Source: Excoecaria cochinchinensis (Eukaryota > Streptophyta > Magnoliopsida > Malpighiales > Euphorbiaceae). From it: a stretch of DNA of 64,000 nucleotides. The notes beneath the pieces were generated by a model. The model was given only the letters and a program-made list of their open reading frames with translations, had not been told where the DNA came from and did not search any database. The stretch spans positions 1 through 64,000 of the forward strand of contig CANTUQ010000078.1 of assembly GCA_947683425.1 (NCBI GenBank), read 5' to 3'. This document shows, piece by piece, positions 1-10,086 of this stretch. Positions within the stretch are counted from its first letter, which is position 1; each line of letters begins with the position of its first letter. Both the position numbers and the translations under genes were made by a program.

Positions 1-974
1 TATCCGATGGATATCTTAGCCAGTATTTATGTGGATGAGGTAGTCAGATTGCATGGAGTGCTGTTATCTATAGTGTCAGATCGAGACCCAAGGTTTACTT
101 TGAACTTTTGGAAAGAATTGCAGAGGGCTTTGGGTACCAAGTTGAATTTCAGTACGGCATTCCATCCTCAGACAGATGCTCAATCAGAGAGGGTCATTCA
201 GATCGTAGAGGATATGTTGCGAGCTTGTACAATGGATTTTTTGGTAGTTGGGACAGATATGTGCAGTTAATGGAGTTTGCCTACAACAATAGCTATCAAT
301 CGAGCATCGGTATGTTACTGTATGAGGCTTTGTATGGTCGTCAGTGTAGGGCTCCAGTTTGTTGGACCGAGCTATCCGAGCTTTCAGTTATTGGGCTAGA
401 TTTGGTTAGGGATATAGAGGAAAAGATCAAAGTTGTGTAGCGAAATTTGAAGGTGGCTAAAGATCGACAGAAGTCTTATGCTAACTTTAAGAGAAAGGAT
501 GTTCAGTTTGAGGTCGAATACAAAGTTTTTCTAAAGGTTTCTCCTTGGAGAAAAGTGTTGAGATTTGGAAAGAAGGGTAAGCTTAGTCCTCGATTTATTG
601 TACCGTATGAAGTGTTAGCTAAGGTTGGTCCGGTGGCCTATAGGTTGGCTTTACCGATGGAGTTAGCGAAGTTACATGATGTTTTCCATGTTTGATGCTT
701 CATCGGTATAGATCAGATCCGTCGCATGTATTGTCAGTTCAGGATCTGCAAGTGCAGCCAGATTTCTCATATGATGAAGAACCGAAAGCCATCCTCGCTC
801 GAGAGGTGAGACAGTTGAGGAACAAGCAAATCCCGTTGGTCAAAGTATTATGGAATCACCACAGAGTCGAAGAAGCTACTTGGGAACTAGAGGTGACCAT
901 GAGGGCTCAATATCCGCAGTTATTCAGTTCAGGTGAGAATTTCGAGGACGAAATTCTTATTAGTAGGGGAGAGT
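1..974 (+). pseudogene. Ty3/gypsy pol 3' end: broken integrase and chromodomain
   Basis: Remnant of the C-terminal pol of a chromodomain-type Ty3/gypsy retrotransposon, cut by the left window edge. The integrase core shows SDRDPRF (second catalytic Asp region, near 78-98) and a QSERVIQ motif (catalytic Glu, near 180-200). The frame shifts near 225-245, is interrupted by TAG at 438-440, and shifts again near 690. The last part (about 692-970) has the chromodomain-like pattern LRNKQIPLVKVLW...EEATWE...YPQLF. It runs straight into a purine tract and the LTR, which fixes it as the 3' end of the element. Integrase inserts the DNA copy; the chromodomain is known to direct insertion to methylated histone H3. 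With two shifts and a stop it cannot make protein. Confidence 0.9.
961..974 (+). other. Polypurine tract of the left chromodomain element
   Basis: The purine-rich run TAGTAGGGGAGAGT lies directly before the LTR start TGTCACACC. This is the position where plus-strand DNA synthesis is primed. The same tract is found on the minus strand at 30880-30895 before another LTR of this family. Confidence 0.75.
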
Positions 975-2069
975 TGTCACACCCCATTTTCCCCCTAGAA
1001 GTTCGAGCCATGTTTGTGCATGTTCATTGTATGTGTTTTGGCATGTGAAAAGGGTATTTTGGGTATAATGCATGTTTGTGGGTTTTGCTAGTATGTGGGT
1101 GAATGTACGGTATTAGGGTGTGAATTAGTTGGGTTGCATTTGGGTGTGTTGCTCACATGTTTATAGGACGTGAGTGAGTAAGTTATGTTTGTGTGTTGTG
1201 CTCACACATGTGTAGGGTGCTATTAGTTGGGTTGTGTTTGAGTGTGTGTAGTGCACCTGCGTTGGGTGTGAGTGGTTAATTTCGACCACTAGAGAGGTGC
1301 CATGTGTCTAGGGTGAAGAAAGAGAAAGTAAAAGGAGGAAAGAGGGAAATCAGGTTTTTCCTATTCCTTTTTCCCGTTCCTCTCCTCTTTCTAATACCTT
1401 TCTTCCTCTTTTTCACTCTATAGTGTGCCCTAGTTTGGATTCAAGCTCTTGGTGGTGGGAATCGATCATATCTTGCATTTATTTAGTAAGTTTCTGCATT
1501 TTCCATCTGGTTCTTCCCTTCTTCATCTTTTCTTCTTCTAGCTGGTTTGGGTTTTTAATCTAGGGTTTGTATTTCGTGTGTTTTTTTTGGGTTGCTGATA
1601 GTTGAGCCTCCTCGCGACCCTAAGGGCGAGGAGAAGGCTAGTATTAGCGGCACCAAGTGATTTGGAGCATAGGAGCTAAGGTTTGGGAACTATTGTATTT
1701 ATTGCATTATATGGGTTTTGAATGTTGTGTTGAAATTCTAGAAATTTTGGTGTTCTTAATGCTTATAATGGTCTATATGTTATGGGTTTTGATCTTTATG
1801 TGCTAAGAAGGCTTGAATGTGGCTTAATGAACTCTATTGTGTTCTTGATTGAGATGAATGATGAATAGTGCTGATATTCTAATTGTGTAAATTGATGTTG
1901 TTATTCGCATGATTTAATTTGAATTTGTGTCATAAATGTTGTATTATATGTTAGAAATGATGGTATGGTTGCTGGAATTGAGGTAAGTGGAAGTTTAAAT
2001 TGAGTATGTGCGATTGGGTTTTGTGAAAATTGGTTTTTCTGCAGATTTTTCGTGTAAGGGCTGGAAATC

Positions 2070-2385
2070 CCGACCCTGTCACGAGCGTGACATTGTCGCG
2101 ACCTCGTGATAGAGCTCGGTGAAAGCTGCTCTGGCACGCGGTCGAGCTCACTGCCGAGCCATGCAGCTGGGCCTCTGTCGCGGCCGCGACAGAGCGCCCG
2201 TTTGTGGAACTGTTTTGGGCAATCCTCTATCTCGAGCTCGCTCCCGAGCGTGACGGATCGGGCTAGAAGCTCACTGTCGCGAGCGCGACAGTGAGTTGTA
2301 TTTGGATCCCCCGCGAGATCGCGTCGATAGCCGTGGTCACGACCTGGGCAAGTTTGCCTCTGTCGCAAGCGCGACAGTGATCTTC
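2070..2385. repeat. CpG-rich short-palindrome cluster in LTR
   Basis: Many imperfect inverted repeats of the type TGTCGCG...CGCGACA, GTCACGAGCGTGAC and CTCGAGCTCG..CGAG are packed into about 300 bp inside an AT-rich LTR. It occupies the same relative place (about 1.1-1.4 kb from the LTR start) as different palindrome clusters in the other LTRs of the window. Confidence 0.75.
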
Positions 2386-2575
2386 TTCATGCCCCGTTTT
2401 CCGATTTTGTCTTCTCTTCTAAAATGAATTTCAAATGGTTTCTTCATGGACATTTACATCTGTATGCTATGTAATATGCTTGATTACATGTGCCATATTA
2501 TGAATCCTTTATGATAAATTATATGTTGTGTTTTGGAATATGATCTGGATTACACATGACCTGCAAGAGTCAGTC

Positions 2576-2604
2576 TAGTGGATAGTTAGGCATGCCTAAT
2601 AGAG
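2576..2604 (+). repeat. Conserved LTR palindrome, G/C form (TTAGGCATGCCTAA)
   Basis: Perfect 14-bp palindrome flanked by the conserved GTGGATAG. This is the subfamily I form. The copies in subfamily II LTRs read ATAAGCATGCTTAT, keeping the pairing through matched changes. Confidence 0.8.
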
Positions 2605-2751
2605 TTTTTTAGCTGCAGCCCTATGTACCATTCTGGACCCTGATCAGGTCCCCGTTTGGTTCCTCGCGAACCCATTATGCATTTTGCATCTTGTTTAAGG
2701 TCCCCTGTATGAAATGTTTTGTATGCGATAAAGTAAAATGGTTTTCAATTT

Positions 2752-2803
2752 GTACCCGTAAGGTACGTTATGCATTCGATTCGTACCCGTAAGGTACGTT
2801 ATG
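2752..2803 (+). repeat. Two GTACC-CGTAA-GGTAC hairpins
   Basis: Two direct copies of the short hairpin GTACCCGTAAGGTAC with a 5-bp stem, about 30 bp apart. The same unit recurs in the other subfamily I LTRs (9097-9140, 29089-29105, 38091-38140, 43185-43222) but is replaced in subfamily II. Confidence 0.7.
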
Positions 2804-3080
2804 CGTTTACTTGTTATCCATTATTGTGAGTTAGCAGGTGTTCTGTTTGATTTGGTTTGCTTCGATATGATTAACAGAATATGCTTTTCGAATGCGCCTG
2901 ATGATAAGTATGAGAAATCAGTTAATAAGTATAAGAATGTGAGTATGAGCTTCTGAATGTATGTCTTTATTTACGTAAGTATGACTATATATTTGACATG
3001 CTTATCCGCATATATCATATCGTTTGTGTTATGCTTTGGTGAACATTGTGAATTGTCGTCCACTCTTTTGTTGTGTGTTT

Positions 3081-3131
3081 CCCCACTAAGCGTTATCGCT
3101 TAGCACGATTTTTATCCATGCAGGTGCGGAG
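3081..3131 (+). repeat. Conserved paired hairpins near LTR 3' end
   Basis: CCCCACTAAGCG-TTAT-CGCTTAGCACG shows a perfect first stem TAAGCG/CGCTTA. The second stem that follows in other LTRs (CACGGG/CCCGTG) is degraded here, CACGA against TCCATG. It lies about 410 bp before the LTR end and is followed by CAGGTGCGGAGG. Confidence 0.8.
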
Positions 3132-3518
3132 GGTGTTGTATGTTGGGAGAGTCGCCGCCAGTCAAGCCAACACAGAAGGGATTAGTGTTAGGGCTATTTT
3201 TGTAATAGTTATGATGATTCTTTTTGTATTAGAACTCTCCTGTATTAGTTTTTGTCAAGCTTCCGCTATGTATATTTTGGATATGTAATCATTTTTGTAA
3301 TATCAGTTTGATCAGAATATTATTGTAATAAATGTTGTTATAGTAATGCATGATCTTTATGATGTTTCTCTAAAGTTTTAATTTCTGCTATATTTCCGTA
3401 TATTTATTGTGGATGAATGGTTGCTTGGTATCGATCTGTTTGGTATGATACCCCTGCTCCTACGGCATCTCACTCCGATCCGGATGGGTTCGCCTACGTA
3501 TGGGTAGGGGGTGTTACA

Positions 3519-4170
3519 TTATCTGCTTTGGATGGTTGATTTAGATTTTTGAATGCCATGAATGTATTTTTGCTCTATTTTTCTATCATCTTTTCTTTAA
3601 CTTTGCGATTGCTCCGGAATGGGACTCAATGGGTTATGGGTAAAAAATGATAGTAAGGCTAGGGTTGGATTTAAAATGAATGGATTTATGAGTTGTTTGG
3701 CTCCGAAATGGGAAAATAATTCAGAACGTAGGATTTTATAATCGTGTTGATGCTAATCTCGAGACTTGTTCCGATATGGGACATTTTGTGATTAGAATAG
3801 CTTACTCTGGAATGGGACACTTAGGTATAGTGGTTATCCTAATTCAATCTATATAGCTAAAGATAAATTTAATTCACATTAGGTATGGCGAGGATGAGTG
3901 AACCTAAACCGTTTTGGACTCGTTAATTTCTAAAAATTTTATTCTATTTTAATTTTCTGATGGAACTGTTATTTAATCTTAGCTAGTTGTGTTTTAGTTG
4001 TTTAATTTACTGTCTTATTTTTAACAGCTCAACACCTCTTTCACTCGAAAATATGGGAATTCTTTAGCATACTTTTAATATTCACTACCTTACAACCACA
4101 ATCCCTTGGGTATGATAATTCGGGGTTATAAAATTAACACCCTATATTACTTAGCCAATCTAGTACACTT
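3519..4170 (+). repeat. Athila-type 5' LTR, 3' part only
   Basis: AT-rich sequence with repeated phrases such as CTCCGGAATGGGAC. It ends just before the PBS at 4187. A second, longer copy of the same LTR sequence lies at 5470-6101 and a short third copy at 4641-4787, so its LTR identity is supported by internal repetition. Its 5' part is missing because the preceding element inserted here. Confidence 0.75.
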
Positions 4171-4186
4171 GATTGAAAGCGGTTAA

Positions 4187-4206
4187 GTTTTTGACACCGT
4201 TGCCGG
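4187..4206 (+). other. Primer binding site, tRNA-Asp type
   Basis: TTGACACCGTTGCCGGAGAT differs by a few transitions from the Athila-type site TGGCGCCGTTGCCGGGGA, which is complementary to the 3' end of plant tRNA-Asp. The changes G to A and C to T fit decay of methylated cytosines. It fixes the plus orientation of the Athila element. Confidence 0.8.
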
Positions 4207-4300
4207 AGATTGGCATATTTGTGAATGGTGATTGTTATTTGTATGTGTTTTCTTTTTTCTTATTTTTGGTCTTTTTATTCTTTTCAGGTTCTTGTAGTGT

Positions 4301-4634
4301 ATGAGTAGATTGAGACAAGAACAACTAACACCCTAAGATCCTAAAATTGAGATGACTTTTCATCAAAGAAAGAGAGCTAACCTAGAGAACAACATGAATC
4401 AAGATGCTCCTATTGGTGAGATTCCTCACAAGAATCAACAAGTGCCACACACACAAGGAGAAATTCCATGTAGACAACAGGAAGAATTACCTAGGCCAAG
4501 AACAGTAAGAGATTATGCCACGCCTAGGTTGAACGAGGAACATCAAACTATTGTGATGCCCAGAGCTATACAGTTTGAGATAAAGCAAGTCACCATTACG
4601 ATGGTTCAAAGAAACTAGTTTTCTGGTTCAGAAT
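4301..4634 (+). pseudogene. Athila gag, N-terminal fragment
   Basis: Starts at ATG 4301 (MSRLRQEQ...) about 100 bp after the PBS. One in-frame TAA lies near 4334, then the frame continues to 4618. The phrase DPKIEMTFHQRKR near the start matches the DPEIERTFRRR-like opening typical of Athila gag. The frame ends where LTR-derived sequence (from about 4640) interrupts gag; the rest of gag resumes at 6102. Gag forms the particle that packages element RNA. Not functional. Confidence 0.75.
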
Positions 4635-4796
4635 TGGAACACCTGCTCAACACCTCTTTCACTCAAAAATCTGGGAATTCTTTAGCATACTTTTAATATT
4701 CACTACCTCGCAACCACAATCCCTTGGGTACGATAATTCGGGGTCTTAAAATTAACACCCTATATTACTTAGCCGATCTAGTATACTTGCCCAAAA

Positions 4797-5003
4797 CTGG
4801 TCACTGTGAGGTAGCTCTGATTTGAAGGCAGAATTGAAAAATCAAGTACCTCACGGTGACAACCATTTTGTTGTCACTGTGACCCCCTGCACTTTCAGGC
4901 AAAATCGAAACCGTAAGCACCTCATGCTGACAACCATTTGGTTGCCATCATGACCCCTAGTACCTCATGGTAACAACAATTTCATTGTCACCATGACCCC
5001 TCC
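4797..5003. repeat. GGTCACGGTG-type inverted repeats in Athila LTR
   Basis: Three diverged copies of a unit of about 38 bp of the form CCTCACGGTGACAACCA...TTGTCACTGTGACCCC, each an imperfect palindrome, just upstream of the TATA box. Very similar units occur in solo LTR B (9827-10086 and 10569-10683), which belongs to a different Ty3/gypsy lineage. Confidence 0.7.
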
Positions 5004-5007
5004 GAAA

Positions 5008-5017
5008 CTATAAAATG
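5008..5017 (+). promoter_or_regulatory. TATA box of the Athila LTR copy
   Basis: CTATAAAATG follows the palindromic units by a few bases, about 220 bp from the start of the LTR copy. The arrangement fits a U3 promoter with repeated upstream elements. Confidence 0.5.
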
Positions 5018-6101
5018 CAGGTTATTTTTTGGCAAAAGGAGCTCTTTTATATTTTTGAGATTAATAAGAGGGTTTTTAGATCTGAGTTTTTTCTGGCTTT
5101 TTCTTTTGTGCTAACTTTTAGGGTTTTGATAGTTTCATTAGATTTACACTCAAAATAGATTAGTTTTACAGCTTTTTAGAGTTTAGCTTTACTCTTTTCA
5201 ACTAAAACTCATTTTCTGTGGGACATTTGAAGGAGCAGCATTTTGGATTCAGCTAGTGTTCATCTCAATCATGAATTTTTGGGTTTATTCTTTCTTCTCT
5301 CTTTTAAATCTCTATAATGGATTGTGAGTAGTCATTAGTGTTTAGGGGATCTTTGAATCCCCATTACCTATGTGAATATTGAGCTAAACTTAGTTTCTAT
5401 ATAGATTGATGGTTCATTTTACATGTTGCTTAATCTTATTTTATGGTTGTTATTAAATATTTGATGATATTATCTAGTTTGGATGGTTGATTTAGATTTT
5501 TAAATGCCACGAACGTATTTTTGCTTTATTTTTCTAGCAGCTTTTCTTTTACCTTGCGATTGCTCTGGAATGGGACTCAATGGGTTATGGGTAAAAAATG
5601 ATAATAAGGCTAGGGTTGGATGTAAAATGAATGGGTTTATGGGTTGTTTGGCTCCGGAATAGGAAAATAATTCAGAACTTAGGATTTCATAACCATGCTT
5701 ATTCTAATCTTGAGACTTTGTGATTAGAATAGCTTGCTCCGAAATGGGACGTTTGGGTATAATTGTTATCCTAATTCAATCTATATAGCTTAAGATAAAA
5801 CTAATTCACATTAGGTGTGGGGATGATGAGTGAACCTAAACCATTTTAGACTTGTTAATTTTTAAGAATTTTATTCTTTTTTAATTTTTCGATGGAACTG
5901 TTATTTAAGCTTAGCTAGTTGTGTTTTAGTTGTTTAATTTACTGTCTTATTTTTAATTGCTCAACACCTCTTTCACTAAAAAATCTAGGAATTCTTTAGC
6001 ATACTTTTAATATTCACCACCTCGCAACAACAATTCCTTGGGTATGATAATTCGGGGTCTTAAAATTAACACCCTATATTACATAGCCAATCTAGTACAC
6101 T

Positions 6102-7254
6102 TGCTAAAAATTGAACCATTTCATGAAACATGGGAAAGATTCAGGAGTCTGTTGAGGAGTTGTCCCCATCATGAGCTAACATTTTATCAGCTGATGATTA
6201 CTTTCTATACAGGAGTTATAGCACCTACATGATCACTTTTAGATGCTGCATCTGGTGGGAGTTTTATGAACAAGTTGCCGAAAGATGCTTTCAATTTGCT
6301 GGATAAAATGGCAATAAATGATTCCTAATGGGCTACCACGAGCAGTACCAAAGAGGCAAGGTGTGCATAACATTGATGAGGTAGTAATGCTGAAAGCTCA
6401 AATAGAGCAGATGAGGAATGAGTTGAGTGGATTGAAAGTGCAGAATGTGGCTTATGTTTCTCAAAACTGTGAATTATATGAGGAAAGACAAGGTGTTCAA
6501 AGGAGTATAGCAGTGGGGGATGTAAATGCAGTGGGAGATTTTAGAAGAAATGATCCTTACTGTAATAGTTATAATCCGTTAGAGAAATCGCCCGAATTTT
6601 TCCTTGAGAGAGGGAAATCATTTGGCTTCTTCGTCTCAACCCCAACCAAAAGCCCCCTTCAACCAAAATGTCACCCATAATCACAGCCAAGCTTACCATC
6701 CACAAGTAAATACACACTACCGAAGAAACTCAAGCATATAACCCACCGGGATTCCAGCCAAGACGACCTATTCAAGAGAAGAAACCAAACCTTGAGGACA
6801 TGTTTGCTAGCTTTATGAATAGCTACCAACAATTTATGGTTAGTCAAGCACAAGGTGGAAGTGCCAAGAACAATGGAACCGCAACCAAGATGCATCCATA
6901 AGGAACTTGGAGACACGATTGGGTCAACTTGCGAACTCAGTCTCAAATAGGCAACCGAGCACTTTTCCTTCCAATGTAGATAGAAATCCTAAGGAGGAGG
7001 CTAAAGCAATTACATTGCAGAGTGGTAAGGAGATAATTTCCAAAAAAGAGCAAGGTATGTCATCTTCACCTTTATCTTCAACTGTTGAGGAGCCGACACG
7101 GAAGGTAAGTGATTCTAACCAAAACTTAGAGGTAGAAGTAGATGCTCCGATCATTGACAAGGGTAAGAATATTGTGAATTCTGATGTAGGGGATTTTGAT
7201 ATTAATAGGTTGCCATTTCCTGCTATAGTTGGAAAAGAGAAGAAAAATGACTAG
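6102..7254 (+). pseudogene. Athila gag, central and C-terminal part
   Basis: Several frames with stops and shifts. 6110-6232 reads HETWERFRSLLRSCPHHEL, the conserved Athila gag segment (matrix/capsid region). 6318-6680 holds a predicted coiled-coil stretch (LKAQIEQMRNELSGLK). 6907-7254 begins METRLGQLANSVSNRQPS and contains AKAITLQSGKE, the conserved end of Athila gag that precedes protease. 6681-6906 is a frame-shifted linker. It overlaps the protease frame at 7229-7254. Confidence 0.8.
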
Positions 7255-7513
7255 AGTTTTAGAGATGTTCAAGAAATTCCATATTAATTTGCCATTTACT
7301 CAAGCTTTAGCTCACATACCCAACTATGCTAAATTTATGAAAGATCTTTGTTCTAATAAAAAGAAAATAGAAAGGTGTGGAACTATGCAGCTTATAGAGA
7401 ATTGTAGTGCTATAATCATGAATAAAATCCCTAAGAAATTGGAAGATCATGGTAGTTTTACCTTACCATGTGAAATAGGAGAACATTTTGTTGGTAATGC
7501 CTTATGTGATTAG
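7229..7513 (+). pseudogene. Athila protease N-terminal region
   Basis: MFKKFHINLPFTQALAHIP followed by KFMKDL and, later, CSAIIMNKIPKKLEDHGSF and LPCEIG matches the well-known Athila segment between gag and the aspartic protease active site. The frame stops at 7511-7513 before the DLGAS-type active site and is joined to integrase sequence, so the protease core, reverse transcriptase and RNase H are deleted. Confidence 0.8.
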
Positions 7514-7820
7514 AATTCCTTAGGAAAAATATATTCACCCGATACGGAACACCTAGGGCCATAATCAGTGATGGTGGCAAGCACTTTGTCAACCATCAAT
7601 TCAATGCTTTATTAAAGAAATTTGGTGTTAGGCACAAGGTTACTACCCCATATCATGCTCCACCAATGGGCAAGTGCAGGTGTCGAACCAAGAAATCAAA
7701 GCAATTTTAGAAAAATCAGTGAACGCATCTAGGAAAATTGTTCCCTAAAACTTGATTAAGCACTATGGGCGTATAGGACAGCTTTTAAAATGCCTATAGG
7801 GATGTCTCCTTTTAGGTTAG
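7514..7820 (+). pseudogene. Athila integrase core, first part
   Basis: Translates as TRYGTPRAIISDGGKHF (second catalytic Asp), LLKKFGVRHKVTTPYH and, after a damaged stretch with several stops, AYRTAFKMPIGMSPFRLV. It is broken at 7820 by solo LTR A and resumes at 20525 with VFGKSYHLPVELKHKAYWA, so the insertion site is fixed to the base by coding continuity. Confidence 0.85.
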
Positions 7821-8410
7821 TGTAACACCCCAATACCCCTTGAAAGGATATCGGGTCGCTACGCACACCCATACGCATATAATTACTATCAACTACTACA
7901 GCGGAAGCAATCATACATTCAAATACTATAGCGGAAGCATAATACGACAATAGAAACAACATACTTTCAATTAAATAGCATAATATATATGTAACACCCC
8001 AACTCATACGTAGGCGAACCCATCCGCAAGGGAGTAGGAAGCCGTATGAGTAGGTGTGTTACCGGACTGAAGCGAGACAAAGCATACTAAAATACGGAAG
8101 AATTAAAAACTTTAAGAAGCAAAAACTGAACATACATAATTCACAAGTGCTCTTATTTTAAGCGAAAGCATACACATATACATACTTTCAATCATACAAC
8201 AGAATCCTCAGACGAAAGATCGGACTGAGGAAATACTTAAGACATAAATAAAAGTATTTACATCACCTGAAATATTACATCATTCTCTTTACATATTATA
8301 CAGAATTACATAATCCAGGCTACAGAAACTAAACAAAATACATCACTTCTAACTCCTATGTGGCCGACTCTGCAGATGCGCGACTCGAACAGAAGCAAAC
8401 CTGCCACCTG

Positions 8411-8453
8411 CACGGGAAAAAGAACCCGTGCTAAGCGATAACGCTTAGTGGGG
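8411..8453 (-). repeat. Conserved paired hairpins (solo LTR B)
   Basis: Both stems are perfect: CACGGG/CCCGTG (8411-8430) then TAAGCG/CGCTTA (8432-8447) and GTGGGG. This is the clearest copy of the pair. Confidence 0.85.
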
Positions 8454-9096
8454 AAAACAAACATAATAATATGGACGGCCATTCACAATGGTCGTCAAGG
8501 CAAAATACATTCAAATGGCAATTGCGGATATTCAAAACATATGTCTAAACAGATTTGCATAATAAAGGCATTCATTCGGACACTCACACATATAGTCATA
8601 TACATATATCAGGAATGGGCCAAAACAGTCATAACCCAAAACACGACACCAATGTTATCATGCTGAGCCACATACCCAAGAAAACATCCAAAACACCACA
8701 CTTCTGCTGCACACTCTAATACATAGCATATCAAAACCATGCAGAAAGTACAATTACATCTTATATACTTACCCTCACAACCGATCTGATTCACATGCTT
8801 GTACACAATAAAACCATGCTTAACCCATATACATAAATACATTGATCGAATCATTTCAAAGCATTCAGAAACTAATAACAAATCACATGCCAAGTTCGGA
8901 TAATCATGTTAACTGAAAAGTCATGTTTACCAAATACATATTTACTTTCTGAAGCCCGTAGTTATATTCATATACATATAAACTGATTCTGGCTCATTCA
9001 GATATCACATTCTGACGACTATTTCAAAACAGAATAAAACAAACCATCAAAATACCTGCTGACTCATAATAGTGGATAACGAGTGAACTAATTAGT

Positions 9097-9140
9097 ACCT
9101 TACGGGTACAAGTCGGCCAGAGAGTACCTTACGGGTACTA
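9097..9140 (-). repeat. GTACC hairpins (solo LTR B)
   Basis: Two copies of GTACCTTACGGGTAC within about 45 bp, as in the other subfamily I LTRs. Confidence 0.7.
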
Positions 9141-9312
9141 ATCGAAAATCATTTTATTTTGTCACAAAAGCATTTTACTGATGAGTGATCTTAACCCGAT
9201 CCAAACACATTAAAAAGGATCGCGAGGATCCGCACTGATAGGGGTTCGCGAGGAACCAGTCGTGGGACCTGATCAGGGTCCAAATCGTTCAAAGGGCGCT
9301 GCAGCTACAAAG

Positions 9313-9340
9313 ACTCTATTAGGCATGCCTAACTATCCAC
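9313..9340 (-). repeat. Conserved LTR palindrome, G/C form (solo LTR B)
   Basis: TTAGGCATGCCTAA, perfect, followed by CTATCCAC and preceded by GCTGCAGCT about 25 bp away. Confidence 0.8.
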
Positions 9341-9826
9341 TTACTCGACTCTAGCAGGTTATGCGACATTCAAATCATATTTCAGAGTACGAAATATAAT
9401 TCATCAGAAAATCATGGTATCACGCATATCGAAGCATTAAACAGTAAGACATGCATTATACAAATCAGGTGTCATATTAGACAGTATATAAATATCATCA
9501 TATTTAATCCAGAATACAGTGGACATCTTCACATTATGTGACATACTGACTTCATATACACATACTATAAACAAGACCATTTACAGATAAAAACAAAAGT
9601 ACAATACGTAGGTCAGAGTTACCTTTAGCCTGTTCAAAGACTTGTACTCACATCCGCATATCCCAAAAATCATATAAATCATACTGAAATCATCAATCAC
9701 TCAAAAATACTTTATACTCTATCAGAACAAAGCAATAATCCAATGTTATTGTGCACGCAAAATCATTAGTTCCATATTCAAACCACTGCATTTGACGAAT
9801 AAATACTCATTATAAAATTAGGGTAT

Positions 9827-10086
9827 GTCACGGTGGTAACCAATTCCATTGCCACCGTGACATACAAAAGCCCCCAAAACAGAATACATCTCTGAGGTAG
9901 GTCACGGTGGTAATCAAATCCATTGCCACCGTGACATACCAAAATCCAAAGCAGAATGCAAACCAAAGGTAGGTCACGGTGGTAACCTATTTCATTGCCA
10001 CCGTGATATACCAGAACCCCAAAACAGAATGCAAATCTGCGGGAGGTCACGGTGGTAACCACATTCATTGCCACCGTAACATACCA
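9827..10086. repeat. Tandem GGTCACGGTGGTAACC units
   Basis: Four direct copies, about 60 bp apart, of a palindromic unit with arms GGTCACGGTGG and CCACCGTGAC around AACCAATTCCATTG-like centres. Two more lie at 10569-10610 and 10645-10683. They resemble the units in the Athila LTR at 4797-5003. Confidence 0.8.

Larger units (their letters stand above)
975..3518 (+). mobile_element. 3' LTR of chromodomain Ty3/gypsy element (LTR subfamily I)
   Basis: The LTR runs from TGTCACACCCC to GGGGGTGTTACA, 2544 bp, directly after the pol end and polypurine tract, so it is the 3' LTR of an element that begins outside the window. It inserts into the Athila-type LTR that resumes at 3519. Inside it, in order, are a CpG-rich palindrome cluster (2070-2385), a GCATGC palindrome (2576-2604), two GTACC hairpins (2752-2803) and the paired hairpins at 3081-3131. 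Short frames inside it on both strands look non-coding. The flanking target duplicate cannot be checked because the left end lies outside the window. Confidence 0.9.
4640..6101 (+). repeat. Extra Athila LTR sequence lodged inside gag
   Basis: 4641-4787 repeats the last part of the LTR (compare 4028-4160). From about 4788 a longer LTR copy follows, with short palindromes, a TATA box and the 3' portion (5470-6101) that matches 3519-4160 over about 640 bp. Gag coding resumes right after. So an LTR end plus an apparently full LTR sit in tandem within gag. This could be a nested insertion of the same family reduced by recombination, or a rearrangement inside one element. No clear target duplicate was found. 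Confidence 0.65.

Noticed and set aside
1901..2368. 155-codon minus-strand ORF
   Set aside because: It runs through the palindrome cluster of the 3' LTR and has no homology-like features.
8427..8453. Operator or attachment-like palindrome of a bacterial type
   Set aside because: It recurs at the same relative place in ten plant LTRs, so it is an LTR feature and not a bacterial site.
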